Positions 10,422 to 21,981 of a stretch of 64,000 nt of DNA are shown piece by piece; positions within the stretch are counted from its first letter, which is position 1, and each line of letters starts with the position of its first letter. The DNA is taken from the NCBI GenBank assembly GCA_961205875.1, contig OY540815.1, positions 13,887,638 through 13,951,637 on the forward strand, in the 5' to 3' direction. The stretch is from Sialis fuliginosa. Lineage: Eukaryota > Arthropoda > Insecta > Megaloptera > Sialidae. The position numbers and the translations under genes are program-made. The notes beneath the pieces are model-generated. The model saw only the letters and a program-made list of their open reading frames with translations. It was not told the DNA's origin and searched no databases.

Positions 10422-13119
10422 ACTTCATATTAAAGTTTAGATACGAAAATCACTATTAACAAAGAATGCATTGTGAGTATATATAAACTATCATCTTTTT
10501 CAATCTGAGTTCATTTTAAACAAATAAATAATGAATTATTTACACAATATTTTCTCACGGGTTATTTAAGATATACAGTACGTGATAACAGAAGAGAAAT
10601 AAATATTCATTCATTAAGTTATCGACTATCAAAACTCAAATCAACAAATAAAACATTCACTGTTTTTTATACCAACTATAAACTTATAATAAATATATGT
10701 ATATGTATTACACACACATATCAAATGAAAAATAAATTAATTCTAACAATAATCAAAGCGTTTACTTATGATAGTAATAATAATAGTTTATGCTTCCCAC
10801 AATATTTATCAAGACTGACCATGAGGCTCTGGTTATTAAAATAGTTTTAATTATATTATAATGAATATATGAAAAATACTATGGATTACTTTTTTTTCTA
10901 TCTTTTATATACATGCATATACAACATAAAACTATGTCAGATAAAAAATAGTTATTATATATTTCAGTATAATAAATCAGAATTATTTAAATACCTGTCG
11001 TATTACGTAGGTACATACATATTAAAATATATTCACTGATTACATTTAATATTTATACATTTAAAAATAATGTGCAATAAAAAACAACTCATGCATTTAT
11101 AAAGACTGTGAAATAAATAGGTATAGATATATCTATGTACGCGTATTGCTAATATAAACTTTGATTTTTTTATTAGAGTTTATAAACATAAAATAATAAG
11201 TTTAGCATATTACCAACTACTTTGCGAAGATTATAAAGTACTTGAAAACGAAGATACCTACTTTATTTAATTTCTATAATAAATTGATAAGCGAATAAAA
11301 AGCATTTTCATTCTTGATAAAAAGTAACTATTATTTAAGAGGCTAGAAAAGTGCACTTGATTTTATAAAATACTATACATATTTTTAGTTTCTGTTACTC
11401 TTTTAAGTAATTTTTTGTATACAGAATTATGTATTATATGACGGTTAAAAATATCGGTGATATTTTATTTTCTATCACGATATAAGAAACCTAGTTCTTT
11501 GAATTTTATTCTAAACTCAATTAAATGTATAGTCATGTCAACCTACGTGATGGCACTGGGATATAAAAATAGAATAGTAACTTGTCTTTCTAGATAAACA
11601 GTGTAGGAGGAAAACAAGTAGAACGGTCATTTCGTCATTTAAGAACTAACTACGACTAATTTAATAAAACCGCCAGATCTATCAAGTTCAACGATCTTCT
11701 TTTTCTTTAAATGGGCCAAAAATATCAGTTTTTATTTATTGTCACAATTGATTGAAAAACACATCGATTATACCAAAATTAGGGAAATCTTAAGGACGTA
11801 TTCGCTATGGTCAGTAATCACTCTGCCACCTATCGGATATTTAAACCCTTCTGAAGAGTTCCCAAACAGAGATTTGAAATTTTAAAATATATTGTAAAAA
11901 ATATGTAAATAAGTAATTACTAATATTAAATTGTGACAATAATTCATCCAATAAAACATTAAGTTTTCATCTGTTACCAAAAACTGCAATGTAAAAAAAT
12001 ATGGGTAAAAAATTTAACTTAACCTCCATTAATTTAAATTTGAAAATAAAATATTGTTTAAGAGCCACATTTAAACAATAACAAAATATATTCAGTCGTC
12101 ACATAACCAATCAATGTCCTTAGAATGGAGGAATAATGTGTCCCTATATCATAGATTGGGATGGTTTTACGTAAAATCATAAGTAACAATGTAAAACACA
12201 TAAAATTATTAAAATATATTTAGTTTCGCAATAATATGAGATGTATACTACAAAAATTAAAAGTAAAAACGGACCTTCAACGCAAAATAATAACGAAAAA
12301 CCACTCGTAAGATTTTATAACTTTTGATAATATTTTGGGTAATTTAATTATGATATTTATACTTTTCGATTTTGTATCAAATGTCTCCTTCAAAGAAGAT
12401 ACCATGAAAACAATCCTTTCCATGGTACCTTTTCCTACGTTTGTAATCTATAATCTCTAACGTTAAATATAAACAAGAACATAATACAAAATACAACGTT
12501 ATGTACAAAAAAATGTAAACATAAATATAGGATGACGTAGTGTAGTTAAAACGCAGTAGATTCACACGACACTATTGTAATTATAACATTCTGAAATAGA
12601 TCTAAGAGTGCAAGGTTGCTGGAATATATTCTAAAGATGTTATGTTATTTTTGAATAGAAACAGACATGGCAGATGGAACGCATTAACACAATTTAATTA
12701 ATACTGATTTGGCAACATACATACATTCATTTTATAACATATTTTTCCACACATCATATACTACTGTATTCATGTACAATACTATATACATCCATACAGT
12801 ATGACAACATGCCAGGCGAGTTAATATTTTATGGCATTTTTTTCAAGAGTTCGTCAAATTTTAACACTGGACTATTTAGTTGGTTCAGATGTTTATAAAT
12901 AAAAGACTAACAACATTTTGTCGATTTTTTATGTACCTATACTGATTTATTTGATTAATGAAGTAATCCAGAAAAAAATTATCTGTCGTAAACTTAAACC
13001 AGAACCGAATCGATATGTTTCATATGAACCGAATCTTTTTAATCTTTGTAACCATTTATTTTTGATAAGTTCTTTGATTTTCTGAAAGTTCAATGAAAAT
13101 CACGTATATATATTAAATA
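10422..13119. other. A+T-rich non-coding stretch
   Basis: No gene or repeat family recognised. Around 11700-12130 there are ordinary low-complexity A+T sequences. The frame antisense to 12377-12565 is Y/L/F-rich and looks like chance. Confidence 0.5.
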
Positions 13120-13250
13120 CAGAGGAACCTCGTTAGTACGTTTTTAAAGGGACTAAGGGAAAACACGTACTAACGAGAAAAACGTCCTAACGAAAAATTT
13201 CAAACTTTTTATTTTTCTTTGTTTCTGGCTAGACTCGTGGTTACATTTTA
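13120..13250 (+). mobile_element. pogo/Tigger-like terminal fragment with hairpin
   Basis: After a TA (13118-13119) the sequence reads CAGAGGAACCTCGTTAGTAC, which fits the CAGTGRAACCTCG... pattern of pogo/Tigger terminal repeats. A perfect 12-bp stem, CTCGTTAGTACG at 13129-13140 with CGTACTAACGAG at 13166-13177, lies just inside. Such subterminal hairpins are frequent in pogo-type MITEs. The opposite end was not found, so the right boundary is approximate. Confidence 0.5.
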
Positions 13251-13380
13251 TAATTTGTGTGTGAGCCTTTACATAAGTTTAGACAAATTTTGGTATTTTC
13301 AAAAGTAAAAAAATTACAGAAAACAGATTTTTATAATTGCACGTCGCTTCAAACTCGCCCTAAGAAATAGAATCCAATTT

Positions 13381-13477
13381 TTGAGGGGGTAAAAAGTAGT
13401 TATTGCTCCCTCCCTTCACCCCATTAAAAATTTGGGGGAGGGGTGTAACTTCCACCGCCCCGACTCGGGCGCCACTG
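13381..13477 (-). mobile_element. hAT-like right end of CAGTGGCGCC type
   Basis: Read on the minus strand from 13477: CAGTGGCGCCCGAGTCGGGG, followed by a G-rich/C-rich mirror (GGGTGTAACTTCC versus CCCTCCCTTCACCCC on the plus strand). CAGTGGCG is a frequent start of hAT-like terminal repeats. Comparable ends occur at 49841 and 54872. No left end or duplication seen. Confidence 0.4.
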
Positions 13478-15296
13478 ATAAAAATAAGTCAATGAATATA
13501 GTGCTACAATATAAAAAAAAGAAAAGAAAAAAAAGAAAACCGAACAGTCTACCTTTGATCCTGACGGAAATCCTTTGCATGTGTATTATAAATATATACC
13601 CTGACACACACCATACTTTAAAAGTTATGATATCCCTACTATACTCCGGTAGATTAAACGGCAAAGGAAAACCTTTAAATTAAATATGACACAATTCACA
13701 TAATTACAACAAAGAATTGCCACGCTCAATTATTCCTTTAAACGAAATCGCTTTGGCGCTGCCTGTCATAACCCCCGTTTGTTTTCAACAGAAATTTTCA
13801 CGAGGTGATTAAGGATTTTAGGTGGTATTTTTGTATGTAGGTACCTGTGTTTGAAAAAAATTATATTATAAAAATCGTGAATGAATATAAATGTTTCAAA
13901 GCAAGAGATAAAAACGACAACGTTAATGATGACAAAGCGTCCGAATATTTTTTGGACATATTTTTTAATTAGCGGAATTTAAATTATAACAGATTCACTT
14001 TTCTATAGTTTAACTTTTTTTTAAATAATGAATGGTTTACATAAAATGTTCAGAAGTCAAATTGATTACTTTCATCAAAAAAAAACTGTACAAATCAATG
14101 CTTTCTTATAAAACGACCATTTTAAAGATTTTGTTCAATACAGTACTAATTTTAAGAAAAACAAATTTATAGATAAAAAAATATAATACAAAAAAATAAT
14201 TGGTGTCATTTTCTTTCCTTTTACAGGATCGAAACGTTTTCCGACTTATTTAATACTGACTTACTAATCACCCAATTTTAAATTAAGTTTAAGAAATAAA
14301 AAGCTGACAATTTTTTCGTCACTAATATGCTCAAAATCTAAGAAAAGAAGTATTGTATGTACATTTTTTAAGAAAAAAGGTTTTTAATTCCAAGAATTTG
14401 AAAAAAAATCTAAATCGACAAAAAAATTTCCCGGTATGAGACAATATAATAATGCATAAAACATAATTAATGTTATACCTTCAAATCATCATTTAGCAAT
14501 AGAAAATTACAATTTTGTCAAAAGTTAAAACAACAGCGCGAAGTAATATTCAAATATCAACTTTTATTTTCGACCCAGGTCCCGATTTTATTATTATATT
14601 TTTATCCTACTATTGCAGACAGCCTTGAGTCTGATTAAAACACATTCTATACCTAGGCGCAAGCAACGTTGAATATGTTTTAAAAAAAAAAGAATAAAAC
14701 GAAAATAAATTTCGAAAACTGAAAAAAAAGTTTATTTGCTAGTTTCCATCTCTCCAATAACTAACCTTTCAATTATAAATATAATTAACGTTTCAAAATT
14801 TCATACCAATTATAATATAAATCAAATACCAGAATATAATTAAAAATTCTTATTGAGAAAAAACAAACCACTACAAAAAATACACCTACACAAATAATAT
14901 AATTACGACATTTATGTTAAATAACTGTGACATCTGATGTTATTGTTTTATTATATTCTACTTAAAACGAGCCACAATAATTGAGACTGAACAGAGAGAT
15001 GAGTTCGACATCACAATGCTGTCCACAGAAACAAAACAATTGACGCAACGGTTTGAATGTTAAACAAACGATAATTAAAATTGAATTTGAAACGGTCGCT
15101 GGACATCATTGTTGTACAATGATATCATTGACACATGCAAAAAAATATTCTGTGTCTGAAAATGTGTTTATATACAGAGGTGCTACCAATATTTATTTAC
15201 GGGAGCATTGCTTTTTACTTTTTTAAATAGAGTTATTATTCACGAAATCTATTTTATATTTGAGATTTTCGTGGTTATTACATTTACTGAATACTA
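13478..15296. other. A+T-rich non-coding stretch
   Basis: Begins with an A/G-rich tract (13511-13540). Nothing else recognised. A short moderately G+C-rich patch at about 13740-13800 shows no structure. Confidence 0.5.
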
Positions 15297-15617
15297 ATGT
15301 CTGGTATTTAAAGAAGCTCGAAAAATTTACTAGCTTGCAAGTACTCTCAAATGGGGTATTAATTCTGTACTAGTATCTCTGGATTAGCTATGGAATTTAG
15401 AACAGTGATACTTCAACTAATTATAACAGTTGGTGACTTTGACCGTACAAAATAATTTTCATAAAATCACCACTGTTTTAATGCCATTGGTGTTTACATA
15501 TTACGCGTGTGCGATAATTGTCAAAAATTTCATGAAACTGTCAGATAGGTTTAAAACTTCATTTGGAAATACTTGCAAGCTAGCAATTTTAGCTAGCTCG
15601 TTTATAATACCAGACAT
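15297..15617. mobile_element. family A MITE, copy 1 (ATGTCYGGTAT ends)
   Basis: Left end ATGTCTGGTATTTAAAGAAG; inverted right end (minus strand from 15617) ATGTCTGGTATTATAAACG. Inner segments include TTTGACCGTACAAAATAA (about 15436) and AACTGTCAGATAGGTT (about 15536). The copy at 34192-34486 matches along its whole length with small indels, and a third diverged one is at about 59700-59880. A direct target duplication is not clear. The frame 15430-15636 lies inside and has no protein similarity I know. Superfamily unresolved. Confidence 0.65.
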
Positions 15618-15632
15618 AATACTTCTTATGGG

Positions 15633-15765
15633 ATAATGAGACAAGACTAGTCTTGAATTCATAATTGACTGTCTGTCTCATCAAATTTACATAATTTCGT
15701 ACTGTCAAAATTTAAGCTTGCCTCATCTCGTACACATGACCGAGAAAAGTTTTGGAATTAATTCT
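15633..15765. repeat. GAGAC/GTCTC-rich dispersed repeat, copy 1
   Basis: Contains several GAGAC/GTCTC-like words (TGAGACAAGAC, CTGTCTGTCTCATC) and CTCATCTCGTACACATGACC. The last is closely echoed by CTCGTCTCGTACAAGTGACT at about 60790-60810. The clustering of short direct and inverted words suggests the subterminal region of a DNA transposon, but the ends cannot be fixed. Confidence 0.4.
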
Positions 15766-16952
15766 ATTTTTTAGGGCTCCGTAAGTCTCCTCGTAAACTA
15801 TATTAATTAGAAACGAAACAATTCAACAGGTAAGATTCTCAGACATAGATACTTATATAAATTTTGAAAAAAACATTTTTTTTTTCGAAAATAAGGCATG
15901 TGGGGTATCAAAATGTAGGTTTTAATCAATAGAACACTATACTTTTGTCTTATTCAAATATGGTGCCAGCACTGGGCTTAAAACATTAAAACTCTTTACG
16001 GTAAGTACTGGCCAAAAAATCTTAAAAATTCATGGTAATACGTATATATAAAATATAATAACTTAATATTAAAATATTTATTTAATCTTCTTCATGTGAC
16101 GCCAATGTCTATAAATATGTTAGTATGAGCATATGAATATGTCAATCAGTGAAATTGTAGTAGAAAGTTAAAACTTTTTTCCGTGTTTAATAATTATTGT
16201 CTTTGAAACAATTACAAACAAGTAATATTTTATATTACATAATAGAAACAACGAAAAAATACGTTAAAAAAACACCTTTGATTGCATTTATTGTACTAAA
16301 TTACTTATTGTGTAAAATATATAAATACCTTTAAAGTAAACAGAATAGTATATAGACAAAATCATTTTCTGCAGCTTACCTGTAACAAATAAAAATAATG
16401 TTTAGCGATCAATAGAAGAGTAAATACACAAAACTACATTGTATACTATTTCTACTATTTTTGTTAAATATTTTAGTTCAAAATGTTACTTTATATTTGA
16501 TTGAAAATAAACAATAGGAGCATTCTTACAACATCAAGATAAATAATCCCCGATAGAAACCACACATGTAATTGCACACTGTACCCGCGATGGCAGCACT
16601 ATCGAAGCGACAATGCAGTAACTATTTTTCAAAGACAAGGTAAAAACAGTCTGTTATTAAAACAGACCACCTGCTGATGTCAACAATAACCAGGACCGCC
16701 TTCAACTGTGATATTAACAACGTTGTTTATACAATAAAATACCTGTGACACGCAATCATTTCTAATAAATGTGATAAATAGACAACATCCCTATTTAACC
16801 TACTACCCCCATGTTCCCCAACGCTCGGTACGGATCGATATGTGAACTAGATTTGAGGAAAGATTTAAGAGGCAATATTAAAAACAAGAGTTAAAATCTT
16901 TGATTGCAGTGAATATTTTTAGTATTTTTTTGGCCAAAATATTATTTAAATA
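15766..16952. other. A+T-rich non-coding stretch
   Basis: No gene recognised. Patches at 16560-16700 and 16790-16860 are G+C-richer than the surroundings (for example TACCCGCGATGGCAGCAC). They may be unique host sequence, but no open exon with splice sites could be defended. Confidence 0.4.
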
Positions 16953-17052
16953 CAGTGAAACTTCGATATAACGTTCCCGTTTATAGCGCTATCCTGTGTA
17001 TTGCGCGCTTTTGCTATTGTCTTGATCCCGAAACGTAAATTAATATTAGGTA

Positions 17053-17570
17053 CTAGCACCAATCTTGGCCCCTTTAAGTGCAAGGTATACCGTTTTTTGG
17101 GATTCATGGGCTTCCTTTTGGTAATTCTCTTGAACTCATGTTACTAATAAAACAAGTACCAAAGTCCACAAATATAGTTTTTTTTTTTAATTATAGCCTT
17201 TTATTTTGTTTATGTTTTTTCTCTAGTAATGGATATAGTAAAATCAGTAATGGGCATCCAGTGATGGACACTACAATGGTTACAAATTGATAAGTACTAC
17301 GACACAAAAGTTATAAAATTAAGAATCGTTAAATTTGAAACAATCTAAAGCAGATGCTATGATAATATAATAATTGATAAATACATTACACTAATAATTA
17401 ATTTAAATGTCCTTCATTTTGACAACTATTGGCCTATTGTCATCAAATTAAGCTGCTTGATTATGATTCAGTAATTGCAGTAATTAAATATCCACAAATA
17501 TTTCTTATTTAGTACATTTATTAATTAAACAAAAATCCAACACTGGGGTATGATCCAAGACTGGTGCCAG
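17053..17570. mobile_element. family B MITE, copy 1, nested in the pogo element
   Basis: The left end CTAGCACCAATCTTGG and the inverted right end CTGGCACCAGTCTTGG form terminal repeats of about 16 bases, with TA outside on both sides (17051-17052, 17571-17572). About 480 bases of it match 44763-45244, including GAACTCATGTTACTAATAA and ATAGCCTTTTATTTTGTTTA. The interior frame 17078-17290 is not conserved as protein between the copies, so it is non-coding. Its position inside the pogo element shows that it inserted later. Confidence 0.75.
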
Positions 17571-17688
17571 TACTTTATAAATATTCCCGTTTTTAACGCT
17601 CACAAATCCCGTTTATAACGCGCAAATGTTTGTTTACACCTTTTGTGTTGACAACAAAAACCTTTTGTAAAAATTTTTCAAATCAACT

Positions 17689-17907
17689 TTGCAACATTCC
17701 AAACTCTCTTTAGCGGAAAAAATGCTGATTTTACGAAAATGTGACGAAAACAAAATGTTGAAACAAAAAAATTTAGCGAAAATTCTTGGAATTCCGGGTT
17801 TAACTCTCCGTTCTATTTTTAAAAATCGTCAAGAAACCAAAAAAAAAATGCTTCAAGTACTTAATCTACAAAACGTATGTAATTTCTTCTTTTATATTAT
17901 AATATAA
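17689..17907 (+). pseudogene. pogo/Tigger transposase fragment: N-terminal helix-turn-helix
   Basis: The frame encodes a CENP-B/psq-type helix-turn-helix, the DNA-binding domain with which pogo/Tigger transposases recognise their own ends. Visible landmarks are SLAEKMLILRKCDENKML (residues about 7-24), then NLAKILGIPGLTLRSIFKN (about 28-46), which is the recognition-helix part of the family pattern (A..LGI...TL..I.KN). The second DNA-binding domain and the DDE catalytic core, which follow in a full transposase of about 450-500 residues, are absent. The frame runs after about residue 60 into sequence leading to the right terminal repeat. No ATG precedes the domain in frame near position 17689 (the codon there is TTG), so the start is unknown. 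It cannot catalyse transposition. At most it could bind element ends, and nothing shows that it is expressed. Confidence 0.75.
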
Positions 17908-17978
17908 TTATGATACTGCATTTAAACATATTATTTCCCGCCTATTACGCTATCCCGTTTATAACGAATTTGACTGTA

Positions 17979-18491
17979 TCTACTAAAACTTTTTTTTTAC
18001 ATTCAAGTAATTATCTTCAGCATGCACAATTTAACATAAATGACAAATGTATTATAATAAAGTAATTTTTAGTAGGTAATAGGTTGTATAACCAGATACA
18101 AATTTGAAAAAACATACGTTCATGTTAATTAACGTATCCGAACTATAATATTTATTCAGAATGACAACCATTTCATTAACACATCACAAACTACATACAT
18201 GTTCATATTATAGCATTCGCAATACATTACCGTCACAATGTCAATATAGTATGATGGTAGGTATGAAGCGAACATTCTCAATGCGGTTGTGACTTGCTTT
18301 CAGGCTAGGGTTAATTTACTAATCGATCAATAAAGCTTAAGTAGTTACATATATGATAATGAATATCACATCAGTCCCAAGCCCAATCGTATTTCAGAAG
18401 CTTTTCACAATCTCATAGTGTTAGATGACTTTAATAAATTAAATAATAGATAAGTAGTAAGTAGGTACATCAATTAAGAAGTCAACTAGAT
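17979..18491. other. A+T-rich non-coding stretch
   Basis: No feature recognised. Confidence 0.5.
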
Positions 18492-18595
18492 CATAGGTGT
18501 CCAACCTTTTGAACCTACTGGGCCGCATAGCAGAATTTTTAATTAGTTTCATTTACGAAGGGCCGCAGGCCAGAATATAAAACTAGGACCTTTTT
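18492..18595 (+). mobile_element. hAT-like terminal fragment
   Basis: Reads CATAGGTGTCCAACCTTTTG, then CTACTGGGCCGCATAGCAG and GGGCCGCAGGCC. The order 'GGTGTCCAACCTTTT...GGGCCGCA' is a widespread hAT-type terminal sequence. The inverted partner was not found downstream, and the right boundary is approximate. Confidence 0.5.
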
Positions 18596-20280
18596 TTTTA
18601 GTCATACTACTTTCAATATAAATATTCAACGGTTTAGGCAGCGTACTGCAAAAGAACGCGCTGGCGGCAAACTTTTTTCCGACTTGATTTACTATTATTG
18701 TCACTGCTTAGTACGTAACAAAATATAATCTATAACCTGGCCAAAGAACGTACCTATGAATTAAAAAAAAACACGTAAATCGGATAAGTGGTTCTCGAGT
18801 GATAAGCGTACTAACGAACAGTTTTATATATATATATAGATGAATGAAACATAAATAGTTAATAATATTTTTAACAACTTTTACCCAAAACATTTTTGTC
18901 TAATACACAACGTTTCAAAAATAATCAGAAAAATTCAAGAAAATTAAAATTTCATTGACAATAATAAATTTTAGAATTTAAATTTAAATATTTTTTAAAC
19001 ACTCACACTTATACGAGAAACATTTAGTACAAATTGGAAATGGAGCATTCATTTCAATTAAAATTTTTTGAATTTCTATTCTGCCTAGAAAAATATTTAT
19101 AAAATTTCTTATACACTTTCCTGCTTGATAACTTCCGTAACAATGATATTATAAAATAAAAATAAATGTTGTAGAATTCTTTAGAAAACTGTGAGGTTTT
19201 AAAACCCATGTGCAATATTCATAATGTTTATAGTATAACATCATAATATTTATTCTTTCATAAAACATGGGATACGTGTACTGATACACATATGCAAGCG
19301 ATCTATTGAAAATATTTCATCTGGAAACCTGACATCAGCTACAACTTTTGTATCAACAAACGACAAATTGCATAAACGTTATGATAAAAGAAAATATTAT
19401 TTTCATCATGATTTCATACACATATCTATACCTATACATATATGCAGAGACCTACATATACCGGGTGGCTACAAAATGTCTCTTGTTTGATAGCACAAAA
19501 CTTATTTCATCAAAGTATAAATTTTCGCTAGCGCGCAAACTGATCTCAGCACGTTACATCAAGTTTCTGAAATGCCCACCCAGTATCTGGAGTAAAGCAA
19601 TAGACGCTATTCACGTCAAAATAATTTTTCAATTCTTATTATTTATTATTACAATGTAGGTACTCATATTCATAAATGACTTTTTACTTTTATCTTGTCT
19701 AAAAATAAAGAGCATACAATGAAATTTACCCTACATATTTTCCGGAATATTTTACAACGTCCACAATGGAAAAAAGGGTAAATTAAACAAAACTAAAAAA
19801 TTGCATATGCTGATGACGTCAACCACAATAAATGAGATAACACATCATTCATAATTAACAACAAACGCTCTAAATTGTGACAGAAATGCTATACGCAGAC
19901 ATGTCCATGTTAATGTAACATCAAAACAATGGGCAGGGGTGACAGGGGGAAATTGTTGGTGAGTTGTGTGGCGAGATGTTGGTACCACTGAAATGGCGCT
20001 AGCAAAAACATAACTGTCATGGTTGATGTAGATATGGCCTGTTGTTGGGTACGTTTACACACAAGATACGAAATTTTACAGATTTCTATCTTTTGTATGT
20101 ACACAGTTCATTAATTTGTGATTTTTTGTGCTTTGTATGAAATATTTAATTGTACAGTCCAGGACAAAAAGTTTAATTCATTTTGAATTTGAAATGTTCG
20201 TTCAGATTTTTTTATTAATTAAAAAGTTGCGAAAATAATTATTCCAAAAATGTTACATGGATAGTACCAAAATATATATA
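18596..20280. other. A+T-rich non-coding stretch
   Basis: A short G+C-richer bit near 18635-18690 and a (TA)n run at about 18823-18837. The 103-codon frame at 19348-19659 has no recognisable domain and contains a long Y/I/L-rich run typical of chance frames. Nothing else. Confidence 0.45.
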
Positions 20281-21104
20281 TAGGGTATCAGTTTGAAAAT
20301 TTGCTATGAGGTATAAGATATAAGTGACGTACCTATACCATCTGTAAAAAAATATTCCAGAGGGGAGAAAGCTTATTATAATAATAAATTATAATTATAC
20401 CAATAAACTTTTATTAATACTTAGGGGATTTTTTCATAATAGATCACAAAATACATTATTGCATCAATTTACTCAATCCCATGGGGCAGAGGAGTGTTAC
20501 CATGTTTTTGATAAAATGCCAGTAAAACCTACACATTTAAAATTATATAGTGTTTGTGTTTTGTATTTTTGAGATCTGAAAAAATTTGCAATTGGTAAGA
20601 TAGTTTTCGATTAATGTTAGAATAAAATACTCGGCTATCTAATTTTTTTTATTTTAAATAACTGTTATAATAAATGTTCGATGTGATCATATTCAATTTC
20701 ATACTTTTTTTGTGTTTATTTATTATATAAGAAAACAAGCAAAAATATAAAAATGATTTGGGGAAATAGAATCATTTAAATAAAATATAGTACATAATAT
20801 GTAGGGTATATAAAGTCTAATATTTTTGCTATTCAACGTTTGATATTAAAATTTTATATTATTATAATAATTCAAATCCCTTACTCAAAAACGTCAGACC
20901 ATTTCTAGAAAAAACATTTCAAAATGACTGTCAAGAATTTCAAAACAGGTTCATATACGGGTTGCCATTTTTTTTAGTGGTTGGGACTTAATTACATCAT
21001 TTTAATTTTCCTTTAAAATTACCGAAACAAGTTCCCGTAATTTTTGGTAAATTTTTTTTATTCCAAATAAAGTGTATGTTGTAACTTTTCAAATTGACAC
21101 CCTG
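20281..21104. mobile_element. mariner-like non-autonomous element with TA flanks
   Basis: Left end TAGGGTATCAGTTTGAAAAT; inverted right end (minus strand from 21104) CAGGGTGTCAATTTGAAAAG. Both are preceded by TA within a TATATA context. CAGGGTGTC starts are typical of many insect Tc1/mariner-type TA elements. The interior of about 0.8 kb has no transposase. The 20757-20860 segment occurs again outside the element at 21520-21632. Confidence 0.5.
20757..20860 (+). repeat. direct repeat, unit 1
   Basis: Matches 21520-21632 over about 100 bases. Both contain AAATAGAATCATTTAAAT, then AAATATAGTACATAATATGT and AGGGTATATAAA. They differ by a 12-base insertion in unit 2 and a handful of substitutions. 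Confidence 0.8.
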
Positions 21105-21519
21105 TATATACATATATATTTGGTTAGAGAATATCAATATTTTTCAATTAAGTATTACTTCATTTTGAATCTCATTTACAATTTATCATCAATGATTCTA
21201 TGATTCATATCAGTAATATTTAATAACTTTAAAAAATATATTTTCTATGTAGTCAAATACGAGACATATTTTTATTCACCATCAAATTTTCAAACATTAT
21301 ACAGCCTTTTGTGGAAGCTAAATCCGATAATACGTTGAAAGTTTATAAATGAGTAAGGGATAATAACTCTAAAGATAAATAGTTAGTATGAATAGTCAAT
21401 GGTCAGCAGTTTTTGTCGTATATAATACATGCTGACGTAACACACTATTCTTCTTCCATTGAAAATTTTTGTATAGTTTATATCTATTTTTTTACAACAA
21501 AATAACAATGAGTTTTTTT

Positions 21520-21632
21520 ATTTGGGAAAATAGAATCATTTAAATTAAATATAGTACATAATATGTAGGGTATATAAATTATAAAGTCTAATATCCGAAT
21601 TGCTTTTCAATGTTTGATATTAAAAATTTTGT
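21520..21632 (+). repeat. direct repeat, unit 2
   Basis: Second copy of 20757-20860, about 760 bases downstream. Either a segmental duplication or a piece of a second copy of the same element. Homology fades on both sides. Confidence 0.8.
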
Positions 21633-21775
21633 ATTTATTCGTTCAGATAATTATATTTTTATCACACATTACAAAATTTGCATTTTGCATGATACTTGTA
21701 TTTTTGCACATCATAATTATTTTCTCAACAAAGATTATATACAGTACAGCATCTCTAAAAGTTTACCCTTTAATG

Positions 21776-21973
21776 CATAGACATAGAGAATGGACAGTGC
21801 ATTCTGTATTAACTCAATGGTGTAACATCTGTTCAAAAAAGGAGAGAGAGATGCAGTGTAGTTTGGAACATAGACATAGAGTTACACAGTTATTCCAAAT
21901 CTGTTTCTATCTCTTTCTTTTGACACGGTTCTGTGTTCGAGTCAGATGCCTGGTCCATTTCTCTATGTCTATG
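21776..21973 (+). mobile_element. family C MITE, copy 1 (198 bp, 8-bp duplication)
   Basis: Terminal repeats CATAGACATAGAGAATGGAC and, inverted, CATAGACATAGAGAAATGGA. Outside is CTTTAATG on both sides (21768-21775 and 21974-21981), an exact 8-bp target duplication as made by hAT-type transposases. The end motif CATAGACATAGAG recurs inside at 21869-21881 in the same orientation as the left end. The inverted copy at 37183-37380 has the same length of 198 and differs at only about four positions. The frame running through it is shared by both copies only because they are nearly identical; nothing suggests it is coding. Confidence 0.9.
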
Positions 21974-21981
21974 CTTTAATG

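Larger units (their letters stand above)
16953..17976 (+). mobile_element. pogo/Tigger-type internally deleted DNA transposon
   Basis: The left end CAGTGAAACTTCGATATAAC and the inverted right end (minus strand from 17976) CAGTCAAATTCGTTATAAAC are matching terminal repeats, each followed by repeated CCCGTTTATARCG words. TA flanks both sides (16951-16952, 17977-17978), the target duplication of Tc1/mariner and pogo elements. Inside is the N-terminal part of a transposase (17689 onward). The rest of the gene is missing. The element is interrupted by the family B MITE at 17053-17570, so without it this copy would be only about 0.5 kb. Confidence 0.8.

Noticed and set aside
21614-21979. 121-codon frame with a matching minus-strand frame at 37119-37358
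   Set aside because: The similarity comes only from the nearly identical family C MITEs on which both lie. Inverted terminal repeats and 8-bp duplications explain the locus without a gene.
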